Below are positions 16,848 to 26,523 of a stretch of DNA of 64,000 nt, piece after piece. Position 1 is the stretch's first letter. Each line of letters begins with the position of its first letter. The notes below the pieces were generated by a model, which made no database searches, had not been told where the DNA came from, and saw nothing but the letters and a program-made list of their open reading frames with translations. This DNA is from Sporomusa silvacetica DSM 10669. Its GTDB lineage: Bacteria; Bacillota; Negativicutes; Sporomusales; Sporomusaceae. Position numbers and translations under genes: made by a program. The DNA lies in NCBI RefSeq assembly GCF_002257705.1, contig NZ_LSLK01000100.1, forward strand, positions 5,797 through 69,796. The letters run 5' to 3'.

Positions 16848-17498
16848 CTACCCCTGCTGTTTTTTCCCAAACAGGAAAACATCGGTAGTGTTACTCCCAT
16901 CTGGCTCTAAATAATCTTGCCTGATACTACGAAAGCAATCAATTCCATTCGCTTTAAAAAAAGCTTCGATTTTAGCTTCTTGAAAATAATTAAAATATAG
17001 CGGCTGTAAAGAAAAACTAGTCGTCTCAAAGCCAGCTTGCTTTCCTTCCATAAAGCTAACATAAAGATAACCATCACTCCTGAGCCACTTTACGGCATTA
17101 GCTAATACCTCATTCACTTCGTCATCATCCAAATGAACAATGCTAAAAGAAAGTACTACTGCATCAAAGTATTCTGACAAAAATCTTGCTTTGCGAAAGT
17201 CCTGAAGCTGAAAAATTCCATCTGGAACACTGACTTTAGCTATTTCTAACATTTCAGAAGATAAATCAATTCCAGTAATCTCTAATCTCCTTACAGCACA
17301 TAATTGTTTTGCCACATTTCCAGGCCCACAACCAATATCCAATACTTTAAAATCATCTTCTAATAAACCCGCAAACTCGATAACATGCTGAGCATATGGA
17401 CTATATTTCATAAATTTATCAGCATAACCAGCAAAGTTTTTATTATATGCGTCAATTGTCAACTTTGTTTTATCTTGCAATTTACCACATACCCCCAA
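16848..17498 (-). CDS. Class I SAM-dependent methyltransferase
   Basis: This protein of up to 216 residues has motif I VLDIGCGPGNVAKQL (about residues 53-67), an acidic residue in ITGIDLS and a motif IV-like region FDAVVLSFSIVHL. It belongs to the small methyltransferase_11/25 group; the substrate is unknown. The start is uncertain: TTG 17498 follows GGGGAAATGA, while a second TTG at 17480 follows GGGGG. It may be co-transcribed with the autotransporter gene 22 bp downstream, though no functional link is evident. Confidence 0.8.
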   Translation of the reverse strand: MGVCGKLQDKTKLTIDAYNKNFAGYADKFMKYSPYAQHVIEFAGLLEDDFKVLDIGCGPGNVAKQLCAVRRLEITGIDLSSEMLEIAKVSVPDGIFQLQDFRKARFLSEYFDAVVLSFSIVHLDDDEVNEVLANAVKWLRSDGYLYVSFMEGKQAGFETTSFSLQPLYFNYFQEAKIEAFFKANGIDCFRSIRQDYLEPDGSNTTDVFLFGKKQQG

Positions 17499-17644
17499 TC
17501 ATTTCCCCAGGAAACGCAAGAATATTAATAAAGCTCCAGCTAAGATAGCAAATATTTACTATCAATTATTTACCATAAAATATAAAAACTCCTGCAAGAC
17601 ATTTGAACATACATTTCCTGCAGAAGTTTACGCAGATTTTCTCT

Positions 17645-17820
17645 TGTCGAGGGGACAGGTCCATTGACACAAGTGACCTTCACACCATTTATCTTCTAGT
17701 GTAAGCAATTTAAACTTGTCTTCTTCTCTGAATATTTATCTCCCGTCATTACCTCATAGCATGATGTGGTAAATTTGCGCTTGGCTTTTTATGTGTGTCA
17801 ACGGACCTGTCCCCACGACA
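17645..17820. mobile_element. Internally deleted RAYT-derived miniature element
   Basis: Two copies of the 25-nt repeat (17645-17669 and 17796-17820) face each other as terminal inverted repeats. The interior matches only the two ends of the RAYT transposase gene at 26525-27319. The right part (about 17715-17790, with GATGTGGTAAATTTGCGCTT) corresponds to the transposase N-terminus, and the left part (CACACCATTT) to its C-terminus. It is therefore a non-autonomous deletion derivative. The start codon and catalytic residues are gone. Confidence 0.7.
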
Positions 17821-17991
17821 CTCTAACTTTTGTTACTTACCTGTGCAGTCGCTTGGGCCGCTTGTTCGAAGCTTGTAGTTAGTTCTTCAGCTTTTGGCAA
17901 AGGTATTGAAAATAAGAATTGTATAGCTTGTAACGCTTGTCGGTATAGTAATAGTACAAGATAACTACCTGACCGTTTGGAGGTGTAATTT

Positions 17992-18639
17992 TTGAGCATA
18001 ACAGAAGAATTGGTACACATTCCGGCAGATACCGCTTTGCTTGAAGGGGAACTTAGAGTACCCGCCAACTCGCAGGGAATTGTACTTTTCGCCCACGGCA
18101 GCGGCAGTAGCCGTCACAGTCCTCGCAACAATTATGTTGCACGTGTATTAAATAATAATGAACTGGCAACTTTGCTTATGGACCTATTAACACCTGAAGA
18201 AGATAGAAATTATGACACAAGGTTTGATATTGATCTACTTACGCAACGGCTAATCATAGCTACCGATTGGATACGAAATAAAATACAAACTCAGCGTCTG
18301 CCTATAGGCTATTTTGGGGCAAGCACCGGTGCTGCTGCGGCATTGAAAGCGTCAGCTATGCAAACTTCAGTCCAGGCAGTGGTATCCCGGGGCGGTCGCC
18401 CTGACTTAGCAGGGGACGACTTAGACCGAGTAATCGCTCCTGTTTTGCTTCTTGTTGGTGGTCATGATTTTGGCGTAATAGAATTGAATGAAAAGGCCTT
18501 TAACCAATTACAATCGACTAAGAAGCTCTTCCTCGTACCAGGCGCTACTCATTTATTTGAGGAAGCTGGAACCCTTGAGCAAGTGGCCAATCAAGCCGCT
18601 GACTGGTTTAGAATATATCTGGATTTAGCAAAGTGTTAG
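17992..18639 (+). CDS. Dienelactone-hydrolase-family alpha/beta hydrolase
   Basis: This 215-residue alpha/beta hydrolase shows an oxyanion region VLFAHGSGSSRHSPRN (about residues 29-45) and a nucleophile elbow GYFGASTGAAAAL with the catalytic Ser near residue 107. An acid follows in LVGGHDFGV and the His in GATHLFEE. This subfamily often occurs fused to or beside phosphoribosyltransferases; none is here. The TTG start at 17992 has TGGAGGTG 7 bases upstream. The natural substrate is unknown. It lies 61 bp before a short-chain dehydrogenase on the same strand. Confidence 0.85.
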   Translation: MSITEELVHIPADTALLEGELRVPANSQGIVLFAHGSGSSRHSPRNNYVARVLNNNELATLLMDLLTPEEDRNYDTRFDIDLLTQRLIIATDWIRNKIQTQRLPIGYFGASTGAAAALKASAMQTSVQAVVSRGGRPDLAGDDLDRVIAPVLLLVGGHDFGVIELNEKAFNQLQSTKKLFLVPGATHLFEEAGTLEQVANQAADWFRIYLDLAKC

Positions 18640-18700
18640 ACAGTTTTTGTCCACACCGCTGCGAGTAGGTTTTTAAAGCAATTTGTAAAGGAGTCTGGAT

Positions 18701-19579
18701 ATGGAGAACAATAGCCAGCAGGCAAATAAACCTTCCTCTTTCCCACCTCAACAGCAAGATCAACAACCAGGTAGTGAACTCGCTATGAACCCTCGCCCGA
18801 TTTCAGTTAAGCAAGACTATAAGCCTTGCGGTAAATTAGATAAAAAAATAGCATTAATCAGCGGCGGTGATAGTGGAATTGGTCGAGCTGTTTCCCTGTT
18901 GTTCGCGCTGGAAGGCGCTGACATCGGAATCATTTATCTCAATGAACATGATGATGCAAATATGACCAAAAGCGATATCGAAAACCTCGGGCATCGTTGT
19001 CTTCTTCTTGCCGGTGATGTTGGAAATGAAGAGTTTTGTAAATATGCAGTCACTCAAGTAATTAGCGAGTTAGGTCATCTTGACATCCTAGTCAACAACG
19101 CCGCGGAACAGCATGTCCAAACAACCCTGGAGAATATTACCGCTGAGCAGTTGGAACGAACCTTCCGCACGAATATTTTCTCGTACTTTTATCTCAGCAA
19201 AGCCGCCTTACCTCACTTAACCAATGGATGTGTTATTATAAATACAACATCCATTACTGCTTATGAGGGTCATGAGTTGCTAATGGACTACGCAGCCAGC
19301 AAGGGCGCAATCGTCACTTTTACCCGCTCACTCTCGCAGTCACTTATTGGAAAAGGTATCCGCGTAAACGGCGTTGCTCCCGGACCAATATGGACACCCC
19401 TTATTCCGGCCTCGTTCAACGAACAACACGTAGCCCAATTTGGGCAAGATACGCCGATGAAACGTGCCGGGCAGCCAGCCGAGGTTGCGCCATCTTATCT
19501 CTTTTTGGCCTCACAGGATTCCTCCTATATAACAGGGCAGATACTGCACGTCAATGGCGGAACCATCGTAAACGGCTAG
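18701..19579 (+). CDS. Short-chain dehydrogenase of the general-stress YhdF/GSP39 type
   Basis: This 292-residue SDR oxidoreductase begins with a Gln/Pro-rich tail (residues 1-45) typical of the GSP39/YhdF group. The nucleotide site reads ISGGDSGIGRA, then NNAAEQ, the catalytic YAASKGA (Tyr-x3-Lys) and VNGVAPGPIWTPLIP. The motif SGGDSGIG replaces the usual TGxxxGIG, as in that group. It probably reduces or oxidises a sugar or carbonyl compound during stress; the substrate is unknown. ATG 18701 follows AAAGGAG. Length is normal for the group (about 285-300). Confidence 0.9.
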   Translation: MENNSQQANKPSSFPPQQQDQQPGSELAMNPRPISVKQDYKPCGKLDKKIALISGGDSGIGRAVSLLFALEGADIGIIYLNEHDDANMTKSDIENLGHRCLLLAGDVGNEEFCKYAVTQVISELGHLDILVNNAAEQHVQTTLENITAEQLERTFRTNIFSYFYLSKAALPHLTNGCVIINTTSITAYEGHELLMDYAASKGAIVTFTRSLSQSLIGKGIRVNGVAPGPIWTPLIPASFNEQHVAQFGQDTPMKRAGQPAEVAPSYLFLASQDSSYITGQILHVNGGTIVNG

Positions 19580-19585
19580 CGTAAT

Positions 19586-20572
19586 TTACCCGTAACAAAC
19601 ATATTTGCTGCCCCCATTTTTCTTTGCCTCATACATGGCTTGGTCGGCATAGCTTATCAAAGTATTAACACTGTCTGCGTCTTCGGGGAAAAAACTTATA
19701 CCGATGCTCACACCGATTCTTACTTTGTGGGCACCAATGAGTATTGTCTGATAAAAACTTTCAACTAGACGGGTTGCTAAAAGGTCGATTGCTGAGTTGT
19801 CTCCGATTCCAGGTAATATAGCCACAAACTCGTCGCCAGCTAAGCGGGCAATGAAATCCTGTTTACGCATTACGTGGCAAACCCTGTCGGCCACTACTTG
19901 AAGCAATGCATCGCCAATAGAATGCCCATATGCATCATTAACTTTTTTCAAGCCATCAACATCAAGAAACATAACAGCAAATGATTTATTAAAATCCTTA
20001 TGTTGATCAATCACACGTCCAAGCTCTTCTTCAAATGACCGTCGATTCGGCAGATTTGTAAGTGGATCACGGAATGCGTATTGATGAATAACTTCTTCAT
20101 CCCTTCGGCGCACACTGATATCGCGAGTAATGCCATTGTACCCAATCAACTGATTTCCAGTTCCGAATATCGGGTTTACTGTAACCTCCATCCAAATAGG
20201 ATGTCCCTCCTTATGGATCACCTCGACAGTATACGTTGAACTCCCCCATCTCTGCCCTGCTTCTTGCAGGGCCTTACGGCTTGCGTATCCTTGGCTAACA
20301 GTATCTATCGATTCTTGTACAAGAATCTCGAAAAGATGCCGCCCGACTATTTCTTCAGGTTGATAGCCCAAGAGATTCTTTGCCGCTGAAGATACGTACA
20401 CAAATCGCAACTGGTCGTCGAGCCGCCAAATCGCATCAACCGAATGCTCAGTGAGAAACCGGTATCGCTCTTCGCTTCTTTGTAGTTTTTCCTTAATATG
20501 CTGCAGTTGCTTAACTGTCTCGCGCAATTCATTTATTTCACGGCTCTCCAGTGTCTCATCGTCCGGTTTCAC
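19586..20572 (-). CDS. PAS-GGDEF diguanylate cyclase
   Basis: This 328-residue cytoplasmic protein has a short coiled coil at residues 5-35, a PAS/PAC sensor (about 36-155) and a GGDEF domain (about 165-325). The active site reads LAGDEF, a variant often still active, and the product-inhibition site RxxD (RKQD) stands five residues before it, so feedback control by cyclic-di-GMP is expected. The start is GTG 20572 with AAAGGAG 7 bases upstream. It converges on the SDR gene, with 6 bp between the stops and no terminator. Confidence 0.9.
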   Translation of the reverse strand: MKPDDETLESREINELRETVKQLQHIKEKLQRSEERYRFLTEHSVDAIWRLDDQLRFVYVSSAAKNLLGYQPEEIVGRHLFEILVQESIDTVSQGYASRKALQEAGQRWGSSTYTVEVIHKEGHPIWMEVTVNPIFGTGNQLIGYNGITRDISVRRRDEEVIHQYAFRDPLTNLPNRRSFEEELGRVIDQHKDFNKSFAVMFLDVDGLKKVNDAYGHSIGDALLQVVADRVCHVMRKQDFIARLAGDEFVAILPGIGDNSAIDLLATRLVESFYQTILIGAHKVRIGVSIGISFFPEDADSVNTLISYADQAMYEAKKNGGSKYVCYG

Positions 20573-20693
20573 GTTAAATCTCCTTTCAGCTACTAATACT
20601 ATTTATCTCAACCATATTTCTGTCCGTCCCGCCAGTCTATAATCGGCAATAACAACTACTTATATTCATTATTACTTCCCCTAAATATACAAA

Positions 20694-20732
20694 ATTCCTG
20701 CCAAATTCATACAAAATTTGGCAGGATTTATA
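20694..20732 (-). terminator. Terminator after the DJ-1 family gene
   Basis: An AAATCCTGCCAAAT stem pairs with ATTTGGCAGGATTT around a short loop, 30 bp past the stop of the gene ending at 20764, with a modest T tract on the minus strand. Confidence 0.6.
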
Positions 20733-20763
20733 CCAGGCTCTTCCTTCTGGGCATAGGCTTTAG

Positions 20764-21309
20764 TCAGATAATCATTTCTTGCCTTATGGTATTTGCTAAT
20801 TCTAACCCCTTTAAGACTTCTACTATTGTTAGTGCAAAGTGCGGAGAAGTACCCGGTCCACGTGAAGTAATTATATTACCATCAATTATTGTACTGTCTG
20901 GCATGCTTGTATCTGCATCTTGTAAATGCTGCTCAAGCCCTGGATAACAAGTAGCTGATTTCCCTTTGAGAAGCCCTAATTTACCTAAAATAGCCGGAGC
21001 TGCACAAATTGCTGCAACCCATTTTCCCTGTTCCACAGCTCTTACTAGCTGTTCATTTAAACCAGCATGTTTGTCCATAATTTGCGTTCCTTGCGATCCC
21101 CCCGGCAGTATTATCATGTCAACATCCGAATATTCAACACTCTCATATAACACATCCGCTATCACCGTAATATTGTGTGCGCCTGTTACTTCCCTTTTCC
21201 CCATGATAGAAACCATTTGAATAGTAATACCTGCTCTGCGTAAAATATCAACGACACTAATTGCTTCTATCTCCTCAAATCCATCCGCTAAATGCAATAA
21301 TACTTTCAT
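20764..21309 (-). CDS. DJ-1/PfpI family protein
   Basis: This 181-residue protein has the DJ-1 fold signatures: LADGFEEIEA with the conserved Glu, ILPGGSQG, and the nucleophile elbow AAICAAPAILG with the reactive Cys. DJ-1 (YajL/ThiJ-like) proteins act in oxidative or carbonyl stress; earlier naming as ThiJ does not imply thiamine synthesis. The start at ATG 21309 is preferred because AAAGGATG is properly spaced; the frame runs back to 21414 without support. It is followed by a terminator. Confidence 0.88.
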   Translation of the reverse strand: MKVLLHLADGFEEIEAISVVDILRRAGITIQMVSIMGKREVTGAHNITVIADVLYESVEYSDVDMIILPGGSQGTQIMDKHAGLNEQLVRAVEQGKWVAAICAAPAILGKLGLLKGKSATCYPGLEQHLQDADTSMPDSTIIDGNIITSRGPGTSPHFALTIVEVLKGLELANTIRQEMII

Positions 21310-21403
21310 TTCCATACATCCTTTCCTATTCGCTGAACACATCAGATCTACAACTATTATATTCCCGCCTCTATAGACGGCATTACATCTATTTAAGGCT
21401 GTA

Positions 21404-22153
21404 CTATGCTCCATGGGCCTTTACAAAAAGTCCAATGGCTAAGCCAAAGCCAAGGATAATAATGCAAATTCGCAATATCTTTTCATTTACCCGCTTTAGC
21501 GCGTAAGCTCCTATCTGGCCGCCTGCAATAGAGGCAACCGAGGCCACCATAACTTGGGTCCACGCAACATCCCGAGAAAAAAGAAAAATCAAAACGGCAG
21601 AAGCGTTCATTACTCCAGCCAATACATTTTTGGTCGCTCCTGCCTTGCGTACATCCAAACCTGCAATTGTCAATGCAGCCAACATTAAGATGCCAATTCC
21701 TCCACCAAAATATCCTCCGTAGATAGAAATAGCAAATTGCATGGCTAATGAACTACCAGGCCCTAAGGGCTTTGAATTTTCGTTTGTTTTCCGAAAAAAG
21801 CTCCCCCATAAGAAAACAAATGTAGCGAATAGAACCAACCACGGTACCAAAAATTCGAAAATCGAAACAGGCGTCATCAGCAAAAGAAGAGCACCAAAAA
21901 CACCGCCAATCAAACTAACGCCAAACAGAACTTTAAATGATAGTTGGGGTAAGCCTGAAACATTTTTTCGCCCGGCAAAACCTGTTGTAATCTGCCCCGG
22001 AAAAAGTGCGACAGTCGATGTAATATTGGCCGCCCGCGCATCCAATCCCGTAAACATCAATGCTGGAAAAGTAAGGAATGATCCTCCGCCAGCTAATGCA
22101 TTTTGAACACCTGCACAAAAAGCTGCAATAAAAAGAACAACAAATGTTATCAT
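21404..22153 (-). CDS. TauE/SafE (TSUP) family membrane permease
   Basis: This 249-residue integral membrane protein has about eight hydrophobic segments and the family repeat AGVQNALAGGGSFLTFPALMFTGL at the first helix pair, repeated as GGYFGGGIGILMLAALTIAG in the second half. TSUP proteins move sulfite, sulfoacetate or other organic anions. No sulfur-metabolism gene is adjacent, so the substrate is open. ATG 22153 follows GAAGGTGG. The stop lies 94 bp before the DJ-1 start. Confidence 0.88.
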   Translation of the reverse strand: MITFVVLFIAAFCAGVQNALAGGGSFLTFPALMFTGLDARAANITSTVALFPGQITTGFAGRKNVSGLPQLSFKVLFGVSLIGGVFGALLLLMTPVSIFEFLVPWLVLFATFVFLWGSFFRKTNENSKPLGPGSSLAMQFAISIYGGYFGGGIGILMLAALTIAGLDVRKAGATKNVLAGVMNASAVLIFLFSRDVAWTQVMVASVASIAGGQIGAYALKRVNEKILRICIIILGFGLAIGLFVKAHGA

Positions 22154-22369
22154 AAATTAAAGTACCACCTTCATTACCTATCTTTCAGCGAACAAGCTTT
22201 TTGATATCGTATTTATTCGAGATTTATATGCAATGTTGGCATTCCCCCCATAATTAGGTTTGGCCAGATATAAAGGAAAACCCACCGGCCTTTAGTCTTT
22301 ATTCGAGCAGCTACTTTTATAATACTATCTTCTTGCTTCTAATCCTTCTCTTAAACGCCTTTGCGCTCT

Positions 22370-23365
22370 CTATTTTGCTAATGCCAATTCATTCAATTCG
22401 CTTAAGGTTGTCCTCTGACCAAGAACAATCATAATATCACCGGCGATTATAACTTGTGTTCCCGGAGGATTAGTAATTAGCTTATTATCCCGCTTGATGG
22501 CCACTACAATCGAATTGAATCGTCCTTTAATATCATTTTCAATGAAGTTTTTCCCTACTAATGGAGACGCTGGCTGTACTGTAACCTCGGCAATATCCAT
22601 ATGTAATTCTTGATTGTAAAACAAGTTTTCAACAAAATCCATAATAACAGGTTTTATCATAGCCGATACCATCTGCCGCCCCCCCATTACAGATGGAAAA
22701 ATAACTGTGGTAGCCCCCGCACGGCGCAGCTTTTCTTCTGCTTCCGCTCTATCAGCTCTTGCTACAATCGTCATCTCTGGATTGAGACTTTTCCCAGTGA
22801 GGGTTACATATACATTATCTGCATCATGAGACAAGGCTGTAATCAAGCCTTTCGCCCTTTTGACGCCGGCTTGTAATAATATTTCATCAAGCGTAGCATC
22901 TCCATGAATGGTTAACACTTTTTCTTCACATAACTGTTCATAGAGTTCCAAATCCTTTTCAATAACTACAAAGGCCTGCCTTTCATCCTGCAAACGCTGA
23001 ATCACATTTCCTCCAACCTTGCCAGCGCCACATACAATAATATGATTATCTAAACTTGCAATACGCCTATTCATACCCTTCCTCCCAAAAAAATCTTTTA
23101 ATCGTCCTTCTATCGACATACTGATTACTAATGTAAAAGTATAATAAGCCATCCCGACTCCAATAATAATAAACAAACAAGTAAACATTCGGCCAGCCGA
23201 TGTTTTAGGAACAATATCGCCAAAACCGACAGTAGCGATTGTTACCACCGCCAAATAGGTGGCATCATAAAATGATAGATTTTCTAGTGCCATAAAACCA
23301 ATAATACCGACTATTAAAATACCAATAAAAAAAATAAGTGATACTTTTAAACGATCTAAATACAT
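22370..23365 (-). CDS. Two-helix potassium channel with RCK (TrkA) domains
   Basis: This 331-residue protein has two membrane helices (residues 10-28 and 65-90) around a pore loop with the selectivity filter TVGFGD. A TrkA-N nucleotide-binding domain (IIVCGAGKVGGNVIQRL, about residue 112) and a TrkA-C domain at the C-terminus follow. This MthK-like layout suggests a ligand-gated potassium channel that assembles as a tetramer with an octameric gating ring. ATG 23365 follows AAGGGGGGTGAG. It is not next to other potassium genes. Confidence 0.93.
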   Translation of the reverse strand: MYLDRLKVSLIFFIGILIVGIIGFMALENLSFYDATYLAVVTIATVGFGDIVPKTSAGRMFTCLFIIIGVGMAYYTFTLVISMSIEGRLKDFFGRKGMNRRIASLDNHIIVCGAGKVGGNVIQRLQDERQAFVVIEKDLELYEQLCEEKVLTIHGDATLDEILLQAGVKRAKGLITALSHDADNVYVTLTGKSLNPEMTIVARADRAEAEEKLRRAGATTVIFPSVMGGRQMVSAMIKPVIMDFVENLFYNQELHMDIAEVTVQPASPLVGKNFIENDIKGRFNSIVVAIKRDNKLITNPPGTQVIIAGDIMIVLGQRTTLSELNELALAK

Positions 23366-23437
23366 ACTATCTCACCCCCCTTACTTTATCGTACTGTCTA
23401 TCATCTTAGTTTAACAATACATTCATTATACGTCAAA

Positions 23438-23470
23438 AAATCCTTCCAGCAATATGCCGGAAGGATTTAT
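23438..23470. terminator. Hairpin upstream of the potassium channel gene
   Basis: AAATCCTTCC pairs with GGAAGGATTT around an 11-base loop. It may add to the termination of the alcohol dehydrogenase transcript on the minus strand. Confidence 0.45.
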
Positions 23471-23541
23471 CTTTAGCTTGATTTCTCCATACCTAATCCC
23501 CCTTAGTGATACCCGTGAATAGTTTCTCCTAAAGTGGAAAA

Positions 23542-23575
23542 AACATGTAATCGCGATAATTACATGTTTTTGGCA
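23542..23575 (-). terminator. Terminator of the alcohol dehydrogenase gene
   Basis: AAACATGTAAT pairs with ATTACATGTTT around a 7-base loop, and the minus strand continues with a T run 10 bp past the stop codon at 23585. Confidence 0.75.
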
Positions 23576-23584
23576 AGACAATCT

Positions 23585-24532
23585 TTATTCAACAATTTTA
23601 AATACACTTTTTAATGAGTTCTGATCAGCAAATGCTGTTTGGTATTCTTCCAATGTATACACTCCGCCAATCAAGCCTTCCATTGAGACCAGTTTCTTTT
23701 CTAGTAATCTGAGAGCTGCTTCCATGGGACCGCAACGGGATCCTACTAACGTGATTTCATTGACTACCCATAAGGTCGGATTTAATAATGCCTGGTCGTG
23801 ATAAGTACTTTTCAGCACCACTTTTCCCATCGGTTTTACTATTTTTTGCGCATAGCTTAGGCCAGCCTGATTCCCTGTAGCCTCTACTACTACATCAAAA
23901 TAACTCTCATAGTCAACCTGGGAAATTAACTGGACCCTCGCCTTGTTTGTTAGCAAAAGCAATGATTTTTCATTTCTTCCTAATATAGTTAAATCACAGC
24001 CAGTAAGGCTGAGTACCTGTCCTATCAGCTGTCCAAGCTTGCCATTTCCCACAATAACTACCTTATGAGTTGGCTTGATATGGCATTGGTTGGTAATTTC
24101 CAGCGCAGCAGCCAGCGGTTCGGCAAACACCGCTTCTAAATCAGCAACATCATCAGGAATCAGATGCAGATTTGCTAGCGGCAAAGTAATATATTGGGCA
24201 AAGGCTCCATCCTTGTTGGTAATACCTAGTACTCTACGGTTTTTACAGTGGTTACTGTAGCCTTGACGACAGCGCTCGCATTCTCCGCAACCCAGGTTAA
24301 TTTCGCCAACTACGCGTTTACCAATATAAGTTGGATCATCGGCCTCTTCCACTACTCCCACAAACTCGTGTCCTAAAATTCCCTGAAAACCTTTATAACC
24401 CTTAATGATTTCTTTATCTGTATTACAGATGGCTCCATAATGGATTTTAATTAGGACCTCCCCTTTGTCTCTCTTAGGCTGAGGATAATCTTCAATAAAG
24501 GTTAGTATATCATCAAAATATAAACACTTCAT
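23585..24532 (-). CDS. Zinc-dependent medium-chain alcohol dehydrogenase family protein
   Basis: This 315-residue MDR-family protein has GHEFVGVVEE (catalytic zinc region), the structural zinc motif CGECERCRQGYSNHC (about residues 83-97) and a Rossmann site VVIVGNGKLGQLIGQVL. The first catalytic Cys lies in ICNTDKEI. It is somewhat short for the family (about 340-350). It should oxidise an alcohol or sugar alcohol using NAD(P); the substrate is unknown. ATG 24532 follows AAAAGGAGATG. It is monocistronic, with a terminator behind. Confidence 0.88.
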   Translation of the reverse strand: MKCLYFDDILTFIEDYPQPKRDKGEVLIKIHYGAICNTDKEIIKGYKGFQGILGHEFVGVVEEADDPTYIGKRVVGEINLGCGECERCRQGYSNHCKNRRVLGITNKDGAFAQYITLPLANLHLIPDDVADLEAVFAEPLAAALEITNQCHIKPTHKVVIVGNGKLGQLIGQVLSLTGCDLTILGRNEKSLLLLTNKARVQLISQVDYESYFDVVVEATGNQAGLSYAQKIVKPMGKVVLKSTYHDQALLNPTLWVVNEITLVGSRCGPMEAALRLLEKKLVSMEGLIGGVYTLEEYQTAFADQNSLKSVFKIVE

Positions 24533-24746
24533 TTTCGCATCTCCTTTTACACATTGTCATAAACCCTGTTGCTCTCAATGGTTTTTTATAATTGAGTATT
24601 CCCTGCCATATAGTAAAGTTCGCTTTGGTCGTTATAATACCCCCTTAATAAACAATTTGTACGTTTTAATCATACTTCTCGTCTACTAAAGGGGTGGCAT
24701 TCCAATAGGGTTACGCTAAATTAGGCTCCATTTAGCATGTCAGTGG

Positions 24747-26315
24747 CTAACTTTTTGGAAATTCATACAACTCTATCTTTACTTCGAACATCCGGTTCCA
24801 GGGAAAGGCCAGCTTGAAATTATTCAGCGGATACTCAGGAAAATTGGTGGCGGCGAAAGCCCGCAGCCGCTGCTCGGTCTCGACCGTCAATCTGGGAGTT
24901 AACTTATCGAGATAAGACCAGTTGCCGCCAAGTGGGAAGAGCACTTCTGTCCCTACCGCGCCCCGGACATTGGCCTGATAAGCCCAGTCGTCCAAAAGTC
25001 TCACTGCAAGGAGCCTGTTCTTGTCCACTGATGCCATCTTACTGGCCAACATTCCCTGGCCGATTGCATAACCGATAGTATTGCTCGCAGTATTCCAACC
25101 CGAGTAGGACTCCAGCTTAAACAGCAGTCCACGTTTGCGCAACTCGGACATGAAGGCGTTATCCGCGCCGTTGGCAAAAGCGATATCTGCCACAGCCAGC
25201 CGGTGCCCGGATGCCGCCTCACGCGCGGCATCCGCCGCCAACGCGACGGGTGCCGCCCTAAACTGGTCACGGTTAAAGGTGCTATCGGCCTCATGGGTAA
25301 CACCATCCTCAGGCGTATTTACCGCCAGCGTCAGGTCAGCCAGCTTTGAATTCAGCGGTATGCCGCCGGCAGCAAAGATATGGGCGTTGATGGTCTGGCC
25401 GACCGCGACGTCCTCATAGGAAGGCACCGTGTCCCGACCGGCACCGGGAGCAAACAATACCCGCACCTTTGGCGTGCGAACTGTGGCATTATTGATCGCC
25501 CTCGTCACCATTAGCATTCCAAGCTCATCAGCTCCAGGGAAAGAGGTGTATCTGTTCATCGGAAGTTCAGTTGTCTCTGCAGCCAGATGGCGAGACTCCA
25601 TATGTGACTGGGAATAGGGCGAGCAATCATCTCTCCCCATCAACAAATAAGTAAGGGTATCGTTTTTAGCGTAATTGATTAAACGCTGATTAGCAATGAA
25701 GTTTTTCTCCCTTCGGGCATACCAGTCGGTCAATATTGCTTGTGGCACCTCGTCCAACAAGCCACGCAGCTCGCTTTCCTCATGACGCTTCAGGCCACGA
25801 ATCTCAGCCTGATCACGCAAGGCGGAAATACGAAAAATACTTGGCCCATATACTTCGTAGTAGGACGGTTCTTCTCCGCCTTCGCCAGATTTAGGTGTAC
25901 GCATAATGGTAGAGTAAACATATATACTCATTGCCGGATTAAGAGCTTTCAACTTGGAGAAATTATTAAGCCTGTCCTCAATAACATTCACGGCAATGTT
26001 ATGCGTGCGCGAGAGCACTAGATTACCATACAAGAGAGAATCGGCTGATACCACCACCCTGTCGGCAATGAGGGCGTGATCAAGCAGCCACCCCCACAGG
26101 CCATCCGGATCGCCCGGCTCATTGCGACTACCGAGCAGGGTCGCTGGCGGTGCCACAATATCCACGCCGGCTGCCTTAGCTGTGTCGACTACATAATCCA
26201 GATTAACCGGACGATCATCCATTGGTATATAAACTATGGTCTGAGCTCCGACGGGGGTGGCAGCCAACCAAAATACTGCTACCGCCGTCAGCAGAAGATA
26301 TTTATATTTGCTCAT
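24747..26315 (-). CDS. Exported DUF4127 family protein
   Basis: This 522-residue protein has a signal peptide (LLLTAVAVFWLAATPVGA, cleavage near residue 24) and the family opening IVYIPMDDRPVNLDYV with APPATLLG. Later conserved patches are SADSLLYGNLVLSR, MGRDDCSPYSQSHMESRHL and FAPGAGRDT. The family has no established activity, but acidic/His patches such as DDRPVN and DDCSPYSQSHME suggest a metal-dependent hydrolase-like site; that is inference. Its base composition is richer in G+C than its neighbours. ATG 26315 follows CAGGAGG. No operon partner is present. Confidence 0.85.
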   Translation of the reverse strand: MSKYKYLLLTAVAVFWLAATPVGAQTIVYIPMDDRPVNLDYVVDTAKAAGVDIVAPPATLLGSRNEPGDPDGLWGWLLDHALIADRVVVSADSLLYGNLVLSRTHNIAVNVIEDRLNNFSKLKALNPAMSIYVYSTIMRTPKSGEGGEEPSYYEVYGPSIFRISALRDQAEIRGLKRHEESELRGLLDEVPQAILTDWYARREKNFIANQRLINYAKNDTLTYLLMGRDDCSPYSQSHMESRHLAAETTELPMNRYTSFPGADELGMLMVTRAINNATVRTPKVRVLFAPGAGRDTVPSYEDVAVGQTINAHIFAAGGIPLNSKLADLTLAVNTPEDGVTHEADSTFNRDQFRAAPVALAADAAREAASGHRLAVADIAFANGADNAFMSELRKRGLLFKLESYSGWNTASNTIGYAIGQGMLASKMASVDKNRLLAVRLLDDWAYQANVRGAVGTEVLFPLGGNWSYLDKLTPRLTVETEQRLRAFAATNFPEYPLNNFKLAFPWNRMFEVKIELYEFPKS

Positions 26316-26523
26316 AGTATCCTCCTGTATTATATTTTGTCAAACCTCCATTGGATCCAGTGCTTGGAAAATTCCCTCTGTTTTCTATTTGGAAGGGACT
26401 AAGTCCTGGACACCCGCATGCTTGCCTTAACAGGCTATTATCAAAAAAAAAATTACGGGAAGCAATGAAAAACCTGGAAGATGAAATTGCATCCGCCAAG
26501 GTTGATGGGGTTGAGATTGACCA
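26316..26523. other. Intergenic debris left of the RAYT element
   Basis: Plus-strand bases 26351-26520 can be read as a short open frame with a helical segment (KKLREAMKNLEDEIASAK) that runs into the repeat at 26524. It looks like the end of an unknown gene cut by the element, but I cannot name it. Confidence 0.25.

Noticed and set aside
17641..17820. CRISPR-like or riboswitch interpretation of the inverted repeats
   Set aside because: The interior matches the RAYT gene ends, so a deleted mobile element explains it; there is no array of spacers.
22236..22300. Possible riboswitch upstream of the TauE/SafE gene
   Set aside because: A GC-rich patch (CCCACCGGCC) is present, but I could not fit it to any known aptamer.
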